Origin: Candidatus Aciduliprofundum sp. JdFR-45 | GTDB taxonomy: Archaea > Thermoplasmatota > Thermoplasmata > Thermoplasmatales > JdFR-45 | Direction of reading: 5' to 3' | NCBI GenBank assembly: GCA_002011395.1 | Contig: MTNG01000004.1 | Location: 1-5,019, forward strand | Length of the DNA stretch: 5,019 nucleotides | In this document: piece by piece, positions 1 through 5,019 of the stretch | How the letters are laid out: every line of letters starts with the position of its first letter | Position numbering within the stretch: position 1 is the first letter of the stretch | Notes under the pieces: generated by a model | What the model was told of the DNA's origin: nothing | The model's input: only the letters and a program-made list of their open reading frames with translations | Database searches by the model: none | Position numbers and translations under genes: made by a program

Positions 1-1
1 C

Positions 2-382
2 AGCGTCAACTCCTTCTGGTCATACACGTTTTTCAAGGGGAGGTATCCGGATGAGGTGCTGATACTCTACAGGGATGGCGACGACGCTGCCCCCGTTGAG
101 AGGGCTGTGCGGACGATATGCGAGGGGCACGGCAGGAACGTGAGCGTACTCAGGAAAAAATTGAGGGGGCGCACCAGCGGGGAGATCAGGAAGGAGGTTC
201 TGAGCGTTTCCGGCGAAGACGACATCGTGGATATAACCGGTGCGACCAAGTACGAACTGCTCTCCCTTCTGGGAACGGGGCTGAAGGCCTACTACCTCCA
301 TCTGGAGGGAGGGGAGTTCAGGGATGTGCTCTTCCTGAAAAAACCGCTTTCACTCCAGCGAACTCTGGAGGTGGTGCTTTGA
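2..382 (+). CDS. CARF-like Rossmann-fold protein, 3' part (5' end outside window)
   Basis: The frame is open from the window edge to a TGA at 380-382, giving 126 visible residues. The visible part starts SVNSFW, followed by a predicted strand (EVLILY) and later by VDITGATK at nt 227-250. DITGATK fits the [DN]x[ST]xxx[RK] signature described for strand 4 of CARF domains, and the polar SVN segment fits the ligand loop after strand 1. By that reading only about 10 N-terminal residues are missing, and the whole protein would be a single small sensor domain of about 135-140 residues with no attached effector. CARF domains bind cyclic oligoadenylates made by type III CRISPR systems; some stand-alone ones are ring nucleases that degrade the ligand. 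Its stop overlaps the start of the downstream PIN gene, so the two products are probably made together. The first ATG/GTG inside the window (GTG at 56) would delete the putative ligand loop and is unlikely to be the start. Another Rossmann-like nucleotide-binding family remains possible. The fold call is moderately supported; ligand binding is inference. Confidence 0.6.
   Translation, partial: SVNSFWSYTFFKGRYPDEVLILYRDGDDAAPVERAVRTICEGHGRNVSVLRKKLRGRTSGEIRKEVLSVSGEDDIVDITGATKYELLSLLGTGLKAYYLHLEGGEFRDVLFLKKPLSLQRTLEVVL
367..374 (+). promoter_or_regulatory. Ribosome binding site for the PIN gene
   Basis: GGAGGTGG lies inside the end of the CARF-like gene, 4 nt before a TTG at 379. It complements the archaeal 16S rRNA 3' end well. 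It decides the start, because no ATG or GTG lies nearby in frame; the next in-frame ATG, at 427, has no comparable site. Confidence 0.7.
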
Positions 383-1449
383 TAATCACGAGGGATGAGT
401 TGGCGGCGCTCCTGAACTGGAATTACATGAAGGGCTATGTGCCTGTGCGCGTGAGATATCCCTTTTACAACTGCGACCTGTACTCCTATGACCCGGGCAA
501 CTTCACCCTGAGGGACATCGCGGGGGATAGAGAGATAGAGAGGCAGCGGAGAAAACACGAGGCCGGGCACTTCCTCAGAAGGGACCTCCCGACGCACTAC
601 GACCTTCAGGACGCCTTCGTGTGCTCCGGTGTGGCGCGGTTCCTAACCGAGAAGGATGTGCTGAAGAAGTACCGCGAGATCATGGACGAGGTCAGGGACC
701 CCTTCTTCAGGCCGAAGGCACCCTTCATCGCCATAGACACGAACGTGGCGTATTACCGCGGCATATCCAGGCATTTTCCGTACCTCACCTCGCTTCCGTT
801 CATCGTCAGCGGCATAGTCGTGCAGGAGATTGACTCGCGGATCCACGAGAAGTACAGCCCGAGGCATCTCGCGGAGTACGTGAGGGAGTTCGGGCGGAGA
901 GATATCGTTGAGGAGTTCTCCAACGGCAGCGTGAAGGCCTCAAGACGCGCGAAGATAGCCCTCTCGGAGATATGGTACATCATGAACCACGCAAGGTGCA
1001 TGAGGACGGAGACCACAACGGATGTGGAGGACAAGGAGGAGAGGGACCGCCTCATCGCGGAGGATTACAGGGAGGTGGCCGATAAATGGGGAGTGGAGGT
1101 CATTCTGCTCACGGCGGACCGGGACATGGCCTTCCACGCAAACGCCGCGGGCATATCCTCCATACCCCTCCGGCTGCCCGTTGACCTGAGGGAGCGCGTG
1201 GTATCCTTTGAGAGGGCGACGGACCTAATATACACGACCGCCTACATCTTCGGCGCTGTGGAGGTCAACGGCGTCCATCTCCTGGGGGTCTGGAGGGGGA
1301 AGGGGAGCGAAGATGCCTTTGACGAGAGGATGTTGATGCTTGATGCGACGGCGAACCTTACGAAGGTTATAAAAGAACTGAGAGCGGTGGAGGTGGCCAT
1401 AGGTGAACTACAGGAAGAGGAGAGCGAACGCCTGGAAGGAAATGCTTGA
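379..1449 (+). CDS. PIN-domain protein, putative ribonuclease, with uncharacterised N- and C-terminal regions
   Basis: This is a 356-residue protein starting at TTG 379, chosen for its strong upstream Shine-Dalgarno. The TTG shares four bases (TTGA) with the stop of the CARF-like gene. The PIN domain covers about residues 115-265. It shows IDTN with D120, VVQEID with E150 (and D152), an acidic helix with D223 and D229, and LLTADRDM with D247 and D249. These are the spaced acidic positions PIN nucleases use to bind Mg/Mn and cut RNA. Residues 1-114 match no family I recognise; they contain an aromatic stretch (YPFYNCDLYSYD) and a very charged helix (about 52-70). The C-terminal 90 residues hold predicted strands (YIFGAVEVN, HLLGVW) and end in a charged, possibly coiled-coil helix. 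PIN proteins are often toxins or RNA-processing enzymes, but most toxins are about 130 residues, so this is a larger multidomain type. The neighbouring CARF-like gene suggests ligand-gated RNase activity, which is inference. The PIN call is firm; substrate is unknown. Confidence 0.85.
   Translation: MIITRDELAALLNWNYMKGYVPVRVRYPFYNCDLYSYDPGNFTLRDIAGDREIERQRRKHEAGHFLRRDLPTHYDLQDAFVCSGVARFLTEKDVLKKYREIMDEVRDPFFRPKAPFIAIDTNVAYYRGISRHFPYLTSLPFIVSGIVVQEIDSRIHEKYSPRHLAEYVREFGRRDIVEEFSNGSVKASRRAKIALSEIWYIMNHARCMRTETTTDVEDKEERDRLIAEDYREVADKWGVEVILLTADRDMAFHANAAGISSIPLRLPVDLRERVVSFERATDLIYTTAYIFGAVEVNGVHLLGVWRGKGSEDAFDERMLMLDATANLTKVIKELRAVEVAIGELQEEESERLEGNA
1389..1396 (+). promoter_or_regulatory. Ribosome binding site for the M24-like gene
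   Basis: GGAGGTGG sits within the PIN coding sequence, 6 nt before GTG 1403. It favours the GTG start over the ATG at 1442, whose only purine-rich candidate (GGAAGGA, 1434-1440) ends 1 nt before the ATG, too close to work well. Confidence 0.6.
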
Positions 1450-2398
1450 GGTACCGCTCGTCTTCCTGCCCACGTCTCCGCTGAGACCAAAACTGACACG
1501 GTGCGTGTCGTTCACCGTGGGGATCGTGGGCGGTGGGAGAGCGAACCTTTACGTCCCCTCCGCCCTCGCCGATTCGGTTGAGGAGGATTCCGAGGACGTG
1601 TGGGAGGTTATCAGGAGCGATGACCCCGTGGGGGAGGCGCTGGCCGCGTGCGGCGGGCGCGTGCTCCTCCACCCTGAAGAGCCCGCGTGGCTGACCAGCG
1701 CGGCCGCCGAGTGGAAGGACGCCACCCCGTATATAAAGAAGCTCCTCGCGAAGCCCTTTCCTGGGGAAGTGGATATAATAAAAGAGCACATTTCCTCTGT
1801 TGACCGCGCTCTGGAGCGTACCGTGGAACGGATATCGCCCGGCGTCAGCGAGGCCGGGATCAGAGACCTCCTGAACTCGCTCCTCGTTCGGAGAGGGGCG
1901 GAGGGTTTTCTCTATCCAACGCAGGTGCTCTTCGGCGAGAGGACACGCCTCATATTCGCAGCCCCATCGGAGCGCAAACTGCGAGAGGACGACGTGGTTC
2001 TTCTGGATGCTGCCCCCATATTTGAGGGCTATTCCCTCCCGCTGGCGCGCACGTTTTTGCTGGAGGAAAAGAGGGATGTCATAAGGGCCATAGAGACCGT
2101 GGGGAAGGCGCTGACAGCGGCTCTGAGAAGGATGTTGCCCGGCGTGAGCGGTGAGGAAGTGGACCGGGTCCTCAGGGAATCGCTGAAGCCACATATAATG
2201 CCGCACGCCGCGGGTGTTCCCGCGGGAGGGTTCCTCGCCCCCACGCTCGCCCCCGGTTCAAAGGACCTTCTGGAGGAGATGTCCTTCGTGTCTCTCACCG
2301 GCGGGGTGTACACTGATAAATACGGTGTGAGGGTGAAGCATCTGGTGCTGGTGAGGGAGGGAGGCGGCGAAATCCTGGAAACCTTCGCGCGGCTTTAG
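1403..2398 (+). CDS. M24 (Xaa-Pro dipeptidase / creatinase fold) protein, probable pseudopeptidase
   Basis: From GTG 1403 the protein has 331 residues. The start is supported by a good Shine-Dalgarno and by an N-terminal helix (RKRRANAWKEM) like that opening creatinase-N domains; ATG 1442 is the alternative. Residues about 15-110 form the N-terminal lobe and about 122-325 the pita-bread domain: APSERKLREDDVVLLDAA, then FEGY, ARTF, MPHAAG, and a C-terminal GVYTDKYGVRVKHLVLV. Active M24 enzymes bind two metals with Asp, Asp, His, Glu, Glu. By my alignment D202 and H268 remain, but the second Asp is P213 (SLPLARTF in place of SDxTRTF), the first Glu is T299 (LTGG for xEPG) and the second Glu is K312 (RVKH for RxEd). 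The usual substrate-binding His before the first Asp is F185. It is therefore probably not a peptidase. Inactive M24 folds elsewhere, as in the Spt16 N-terminal domain and PA2G4/Ebp1, bind proteins or RNA. It overlaps the PIN gene by 47 nt, so the two are probably co-expressed. The role is unknown. Confidence 0.85.
   Translation: MNYRKRRANAWKEMLEVPLVFLPTSPLRPKLTRCVSFTVGIVGGGRANLYVPSALADSVEEDSEDVWEVIRSDDPVGEALAACGGRVLLHPEEPAWLTSAAAEWKDATPYIKKLLAKPFPGEVDIIKEHISSVDRALERTVERISPGVSEAGIRDLLNSLLVRRGAEGFLYPTQVLFGERTRLIFAAPSERKLREDDVVLLDAAPIFEGYSLPLARTFLLEEKRDVIRAIETVGKALTAALRRMLPGVSGEEVDRVLRESLKPHIMPHAAGVPAGGFLAPTLAPGSKDLLEEMSFVSLTGGVYTDKYGVRVKHLVLVREGGGEILETFARL
2395..2398. other. Interlocked convergent stop codons (TTAG)
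   Basis: The + strand gene ends in TAG (2396-2398) and the - strand gene ends in TAA (complement of 2397-2395). The two operons therefore share four bases and have no intergenic space. Any transcription terminator must lie inside the opposing coding region; I see no T-run or hairpin here that would clearly serve. Confidence 0.9.
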
Positions 2399-3807
2399 GA
2401 GACGAAGAACTCCCTGAAGGCCCTGTAGGCGTACCACACGTCTGCCTTTGATACCACTTCAAAGGGCGAGTGCATGCTCAGAACCGGCACGCCAGCGTCA
2501 ACCACATCCATTCCGTACTCTGCGAGGAACTTGGCTATGGTTCCTCCTCCGCCCTCGTCAACCTTGCCGAGCATGGCCATCTGATAGGCAATTCCGCGTT
2601 CCGAGAAAAGACGCCTTATCTCGCTGAGAAACTCCGCGTGTGCCTCATTTGAGGAATATTTACCACCTGCACCGGTGTATTTCAGGATTGATATGCCATA
2701 TCCCAGCACAGGGGCGTTCTGCAGGTCATGCACACCCTTGAAAAGCGGATTCACGGCCGCGGACACATCTGCGCTGAGGGCACGGCTTCTCCGGAGGGCA
2801 CGGAGCACGTTGGCGTACGTGCCGTCCTCGCCCGTCTTCTCCAGAAGGTTGAGCACGGCATATTCAAGCAGGGAACCCTTTGCACCGGTGTTTCCGTCGC
2901 TGCCTATCTCCTCCCTGTCGAAGAAGACCGCCACGGCGGTGTATTCGGGGACTTCCACATCCATGAGCGAGCGTAGGGATGTGTATGCGCATACTCTATC
3001 GTCGTGGCCGTACGCCCCGATCATGGACCTGTCAAGGCCCACATCCCTGGGCGGATACGCCGGAACCGCCTCAAGGTCCGCGCTGTGGAAATCCTCCTCG
3101 GTGATGCCGTACTTCTCGTTGAGGTATCTGAGGACCTGCTCCTTCACCTTCGCCTTGACGTCCTCGTCCTCAACAGGTATGTTCCCCACCACCAGCTGGA
3201 GCTCCTCTCCCTTTATGCCCTCAAAGATCTTCCTGTCGCCCTGGGCCTTCCTTGCCAGATGCGGGAGGAGGTCAGGAACCATGAAAACGGGGTCGTCGGA
3301 CCTCTCGCCTATCCTCACATCCACCCTCCTTCCATCGCGGGTATAGACCACACCGTGGAGGGCGAGGGGTGTGCTGGCCCACTGGTACTTCTTTATACCG
3401 CCGTAGTAGTGCGTCTTTAAAAGAGCGAGCGATGCATCGGGATCCTCCGTCAGAGGGTTCAGCTTGAGGTCCAGGCGGGGCGTGTCTATGTGAGACACGA
3501 CGAACCTCATGCCCTCGGAGACGGGCCTCCTGCCTATGACAGCGAGCACGACCGCCTTGTTTCTCTCCACCATGTAGATGCGGTCCCCCGCGGAGAGCGA
3601 TTTGACCTCATCCAGCGGTTTGAAACCGTTCTTCTCAGCCTCGGAAACTATGAACTCAACGGTTTCCCTCTCCGTCTTGCACTTTTCGAGAAACGCCCTG
3701 TACTCATCCGCAAACCTGAGGGCGCGCTTCCGCTCCCTCTTCTTCATCAACAGCCATCCACTCTTCTTCTCAATTCCAAGGGACTTTTTATCCTTCTTCT
3801 TTGCCAT
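2395..3807 (-). CDS. M18 family metallo-aminopeptidase
   Basis: This is a complete 470-residue cytosolic aminopeptidase, the usual length for archaeal and bacterial M18 proteins, with no signal peptide or membrane segment. Family members form large tetrahedral dodecamers and remove N-terminal residues (acidic or neutral ones depending on the subgroup) from peptides released by proteases. All expected di-metal site residues are visible: H106 and D108 in VVSHIDTPRLD, D269/D270 in AYGHDDRVCAY, catalytic E299 with ligand E300 in FFDREEIGSDGNTG, D347 in SADVSAAVNP, and H446 in SMHSPFE. The start is ATG 3807. The GTG nine bases upstream is part of the Shine-Dalgarno GGAGGTGA itself and should not be used. 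The N-terminal 25 residues are very lysine-rich. The gene lies 5 nt after the MEMO stop, and its ribosome site is the last codons of that gene, so translation is probably coupled. Substrate preference cannot be read from the sequence. Confidence 0.95.
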   Translation of the reverse strand: MAKKKDKKSLGIEKKSGWLLMKKRERKRALRFADEYRAFLEKCKTERETVEFIVSEAEKNGFKPLDEVKSLSAGDRIYMVERNKAVVLAVIGRRPVSEGMRFVVSHIDTPRLDLKLNPLTEDPDASLALLKTHYYGGIKKYQWASTPLALHGVVYTRDGRRVDVRIGERSDDPVFMVPDLLPHLARKAQGDRKIFEGIKGEELQLVVGNIPVEDEDVKAKVKEQVLRYLNEKYGITEEDFHSADLEAVPAYPPRDVGLDRSMIGAYGHDDRVCAYTSLRSLMDVEVPEYTAVAVFFDREEIGSDGNTGAKGSLLEYAVLNLLEKTGEDGTYANVLRALRRSRALSADVSAAVNPLFKGVHDLQNAPVLGYGISILKYTGAGGKYSSNEAHAEFLSEIRRLFSERGIAYQMAMLGKVDEGGGGTIAKFLAEYGMDVVDAGVPVLSMHSPFEVVSKADVWYAYRAFREFFVS

Positions 3808-3812
3808 TGAAT

Positions 3813-3820
3813 TCACCTCC
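3813..3820 (-). promoter_or_regulatory. Ribosome binding site for the M18 gene, embedded in the MEMO stop
   Basis: Reading the - strand, GGAGGTGA spans 3820-3813 and includes the AGG TGA end of the MEMO gene, 5 nt before ATG 3807. It fixes the M18 start and implies that ribosomes finishing MEMO can reinitiate on the next gene. Confidence 0.8.
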
Positions 3821-4628
3821 AGAACGCTATTGACGCGTAGCCCACCACCTCATCCATGGGGAACACGTCCCCGCTGGTGGCGTATTTCAGCAGCTCCACT
3901 TTGCCGCCCACCGCGTGGTATGCGGCGGCGATGGGTCCTATGCCGCATGCGGTCACGTCGTGCCTGACCACGTATCTGTAGAAGGCATCCACCCCGCGCT
4001 CGATCAGCGCCTCTATCGCCTTCAGGTCGTGTCTGTATGCCCAGTTTTTGGGAACGTAGTGCGAGAAATCGGAGGAAGCGATCACCACCACATCCCTTCC
4101 GGATATGGCGGAGCGGATAACCTCGCCCACCCTCGCGGCTATGTCGGGGTCCTGCGCATACATGGATATGGGCACAAATTTGACATCCTCTCTGAAAAAC
4201 TGAAGGAACGGCAGCTGCACCTCTATGGAATGCTCCCTCATGTGGGCGCTGAAGTCCTCGGCCACCACATCGCCTATGATCTCGCGCGCGAGGGACCTGT
4301 CAATTTCAACCACACCCAGAGGCGTCCTGAAATCCTCAAGGGTGGTGGCCACGGGGGGACCATAACCCCAGTGATTCGGCCCTATGATGATGAAGGTCTC
4401 GGGAAAACCGTCCTCCGCCAGCCGGTGATAGAAATGCGCAGCAATGGGTCCAGAGTACGGATATCCAGCATGCGGAACCACGCCACCGGCAAGCGCGCCC
4501 CTCCTCGCGGGCGAGAGGGAGGGAATCTCCCCGGGTCCGAGAGGGTGGAGGAAAAGGTCCTCTATGGTTTTTCGGAGCGTGGAAGGGGATGCAGGGTAAA
4601 ACTGCCCGGCAACCGCTGGCGGTCTCAT
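3813..4628 (-). CDS. MEMO1 family protein (AmmeMemoRadiSam system protein B type)
   Basis: This is a complete 271-residue protein, normal for archaeal MEMO proteins. The opening RPPAVAGQFYPA is the family hallmark. It is followed by VVPHAGYPYSGP (H53), IIIGPNHWG (H86), REHSIEVQLPFL (E132-L142), ASSDFSHY (184-191) and TACGIGPI (C228). H53, H86 and C228 match the His-His-Cys metal site reported in human MEMO1, which binds iron or copper; the fold resembles LigB-type extradiol dioxygenases. The archaeal biochemical role is not established. In many genomes the gene occurs with an AMMECR1 protein and a radical SAM protein, neither of which is in this window; here it sits between uS2 and an aminopeptidase. 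The ATG overlaps the uS2 stop by four bases (ATGA), so the genes are one transcription unit and probably translationally coupled. Family assignment is very secure; function is not. Confidence 0.96.
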   Translation of the reverse strand: MRPPAVAGQFYPASPSTLRKTIEDLFLHPLGPGEIPSLSPARRGALAGGVVPHAGYPYSGPIAAHFYHRLAEDGFPETFIIIGPNHWGYGPPVATTLEDFRTPLGVVEIDRSLAREIIGDVVAEDFSAHMREHSIEVQLPFLQFFREDVKFVPISMYAQDPDIAARVGEVIRSAISGRDVVVIASSDFSHYVPKNWAYRHDLKAIEALIERGVDAFYRYVVRHDVTACGIGPIAAAYHAVGGKVELLKYATSGDVFPMDEVVGYASIAFWR

Positions 4629-5019
4629 AGGGGCGCCTCGAAATCCTCTGGCGTGAGCGTGAAGTCCTCATCGCTGGCTATATCGCCCCGGGCCTTGAGC
4701 ACCTCCCTGGTCAGCAGGTAGTATATCATCGCCAGGGCCTTGCGCCCCTTGTTGTTTGTGGGTATCACCAGATCCACGTAGCGGGTCTGGTTGTTGGCGT
4801 CGCATAGTGCAACCACGGGTATGCCGGATTTCATCGCCTCCCTGACCGCCTGTGCATCCGCCATGGGATCTGTGGCCAGCAGAACCTCCGGCTCCCTGTA
4901 CGTCGGCAGCCGGGGGTTCGTCAGGGTGCCGGGTATGAACCTGCCTGCAATGACCTCTGCGCCTATATTCTCCGCAAACATCCTCGCGGGCTTCTGACCA
5001 TACTGTCTCTGGCAGACCA
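4625..5019 (-). CDS. rpsB: Small ribosomal subunit protein uS2, C-terminal part (5' end outside window)
   Basis: About 130 residues are visible, beginning VCQRQYGQKPARMFAENIG and continuing to the stop at 4625; roughly the first 70 residues of a typical archaeal uS2 of about 200 residues lie beyond the window edge. Diagnostic segments are the QYGQKP stretch, GRFIPGTLTNP, the PEVLLATDPMADAQAVREA segment, SGIPVVALCDANN, YVDLVIPTNNKGRKALAMIYYLL and an acidic tail. uS2 binds at the head-body junction of the 30S subunit and is added late in assembly. An internal ATG at 4979-4981 is in frame, but the conserved residues continue upstream of it, so it is not the start. The gene overlaps the MEMO start by ATGA and would be the upstream member of a uS2-MEMO-M18 operon. 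The ends of the visible protein look intact, with no frameshift. Confidence 0.96.
   Translation of the reverse strand, partial: VCQRQYGQKPARMFAENIGAEVIAGRFIPGTLTNPRLPTYREPEVLLATDPMADAQAVREAMKSGIPVVALCDANNQTRYVDLVIPTNNKGRKALAMIYYLLTREVLKARGDIASDEDFTLTPEDFEAPL

Noticed and set aside
118..378. N-terminal extension of the PIN frame upstream of TTG 379.
   Set aside because: The extension translates to a low-complexity Arg/Gly/Glu-rich stretch overlapping the whole CARF-like gene in another frame, whereas TTG 379 has a strong ribosome site.
556..570. HEAGH (residues 60-64 of the PIN protein) matches the zinc-protease HExxH motif.
   Set aside because: It sits in a very charged helix without the hydrophobic pattern of zincin active-site helices, and I see no clear downstream third ligand. 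Five-residue matches of this kind occur by chance.
1367..2206. A 279-codon open frame on the - strand opposite the M24-like gene.
   Set aside because: Its translation is rich in Arg, Pro and His without any recognisable domain, and the + strand frame is clearly a conserved M24 fold. It is a shadow of a GC-rich gene.
2675..3346. A 223-codon + strand frame inside the M18 gene, very rich in Ser, Thr and Arg.
   Set aside because: The low-complexity composition follows from the complement of the M18 coding sequence, whose metal ligands are all intact on the - strand.
3915..4721. A 268-codon + strand open frame across the MEMO gene.
   Set aside because: The opposite strand encodes an unmistakable MEMO protein and the uS2 end; the + strand translation has no family signature.
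1..5019. CRISPR arrays, inverted or direct repeats, tRNA genes and mobile-element ends.
   Set aside because: None was seen on reading through: no regularly spaced repeat, no tRNA cloverleaf sequence and no transposase signature. Almost every base is accounted for by coding sequence.

Overview
The window is a gene-dense piece of an archaeal chromosome, probably from a moderately GC-rich euryarchaeon. The support is an archaeal-type ribosomal protein uS2 next to a MEMO-family gene, heavy use of AGG/AGA and ATA codons, strong GGAGGTG Shine-Dalgarno sites, GTG and TTG starts, and almost no intergenic DNA. A thermophilic Thermoplasmatota-like lineage is my best guess, because an M18 aminopeptidase sits where other archaea often carry mevalonate kinase. 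That assignment is only an inference.

Layout. Two operon fragments converge near position 2396. On the + strand (1-2398) are three overlapping genes. The first is the 3' part of a small CARF-like Rossmann protein, its start just outside the window. The second is a 356-residue PIN-domain (putative RNase) protein that starts at a TTG overlapping the CARF stop. The third is a 331-residue M24 'pita-bread' protein that has lost most of its metal ligands and looks like a pseudopeptidase. On the - strand (5019-2395), read right to left, are the C-terminal two thirds of uS2, a complete MEMO-family protein and a complete M18 metallo-aminopeptidase. uS2 and MEMO overlap by ATGA; MEMO and M18 are 5 nt apart. 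The two operons meet with stop codons interlocked in four bases (TTAG).

How they may work together. The - strand unit looks like housekeeping: translation, a conserved metal-binding protein and peptide turnover. The + strand unit is the interesting one. It pairs a domain resembling a cyclic-oligonucleotide sensor with a candidate ribonuclease in a translationally coupled arrangement, and adds a dead peptidase fold that could be a scaffold or peptide sensor. No CRISPR array or cas gene is visible, so any link to cyclic oligoadenylate signalling is hypothetical.

No gap exceeds 300 bases. I see no rRNA, tRNA, mobile element, repeat array or convincing intrinsic terminator. No promoter is assigned, because neither operon's 5' end lies inside the window.
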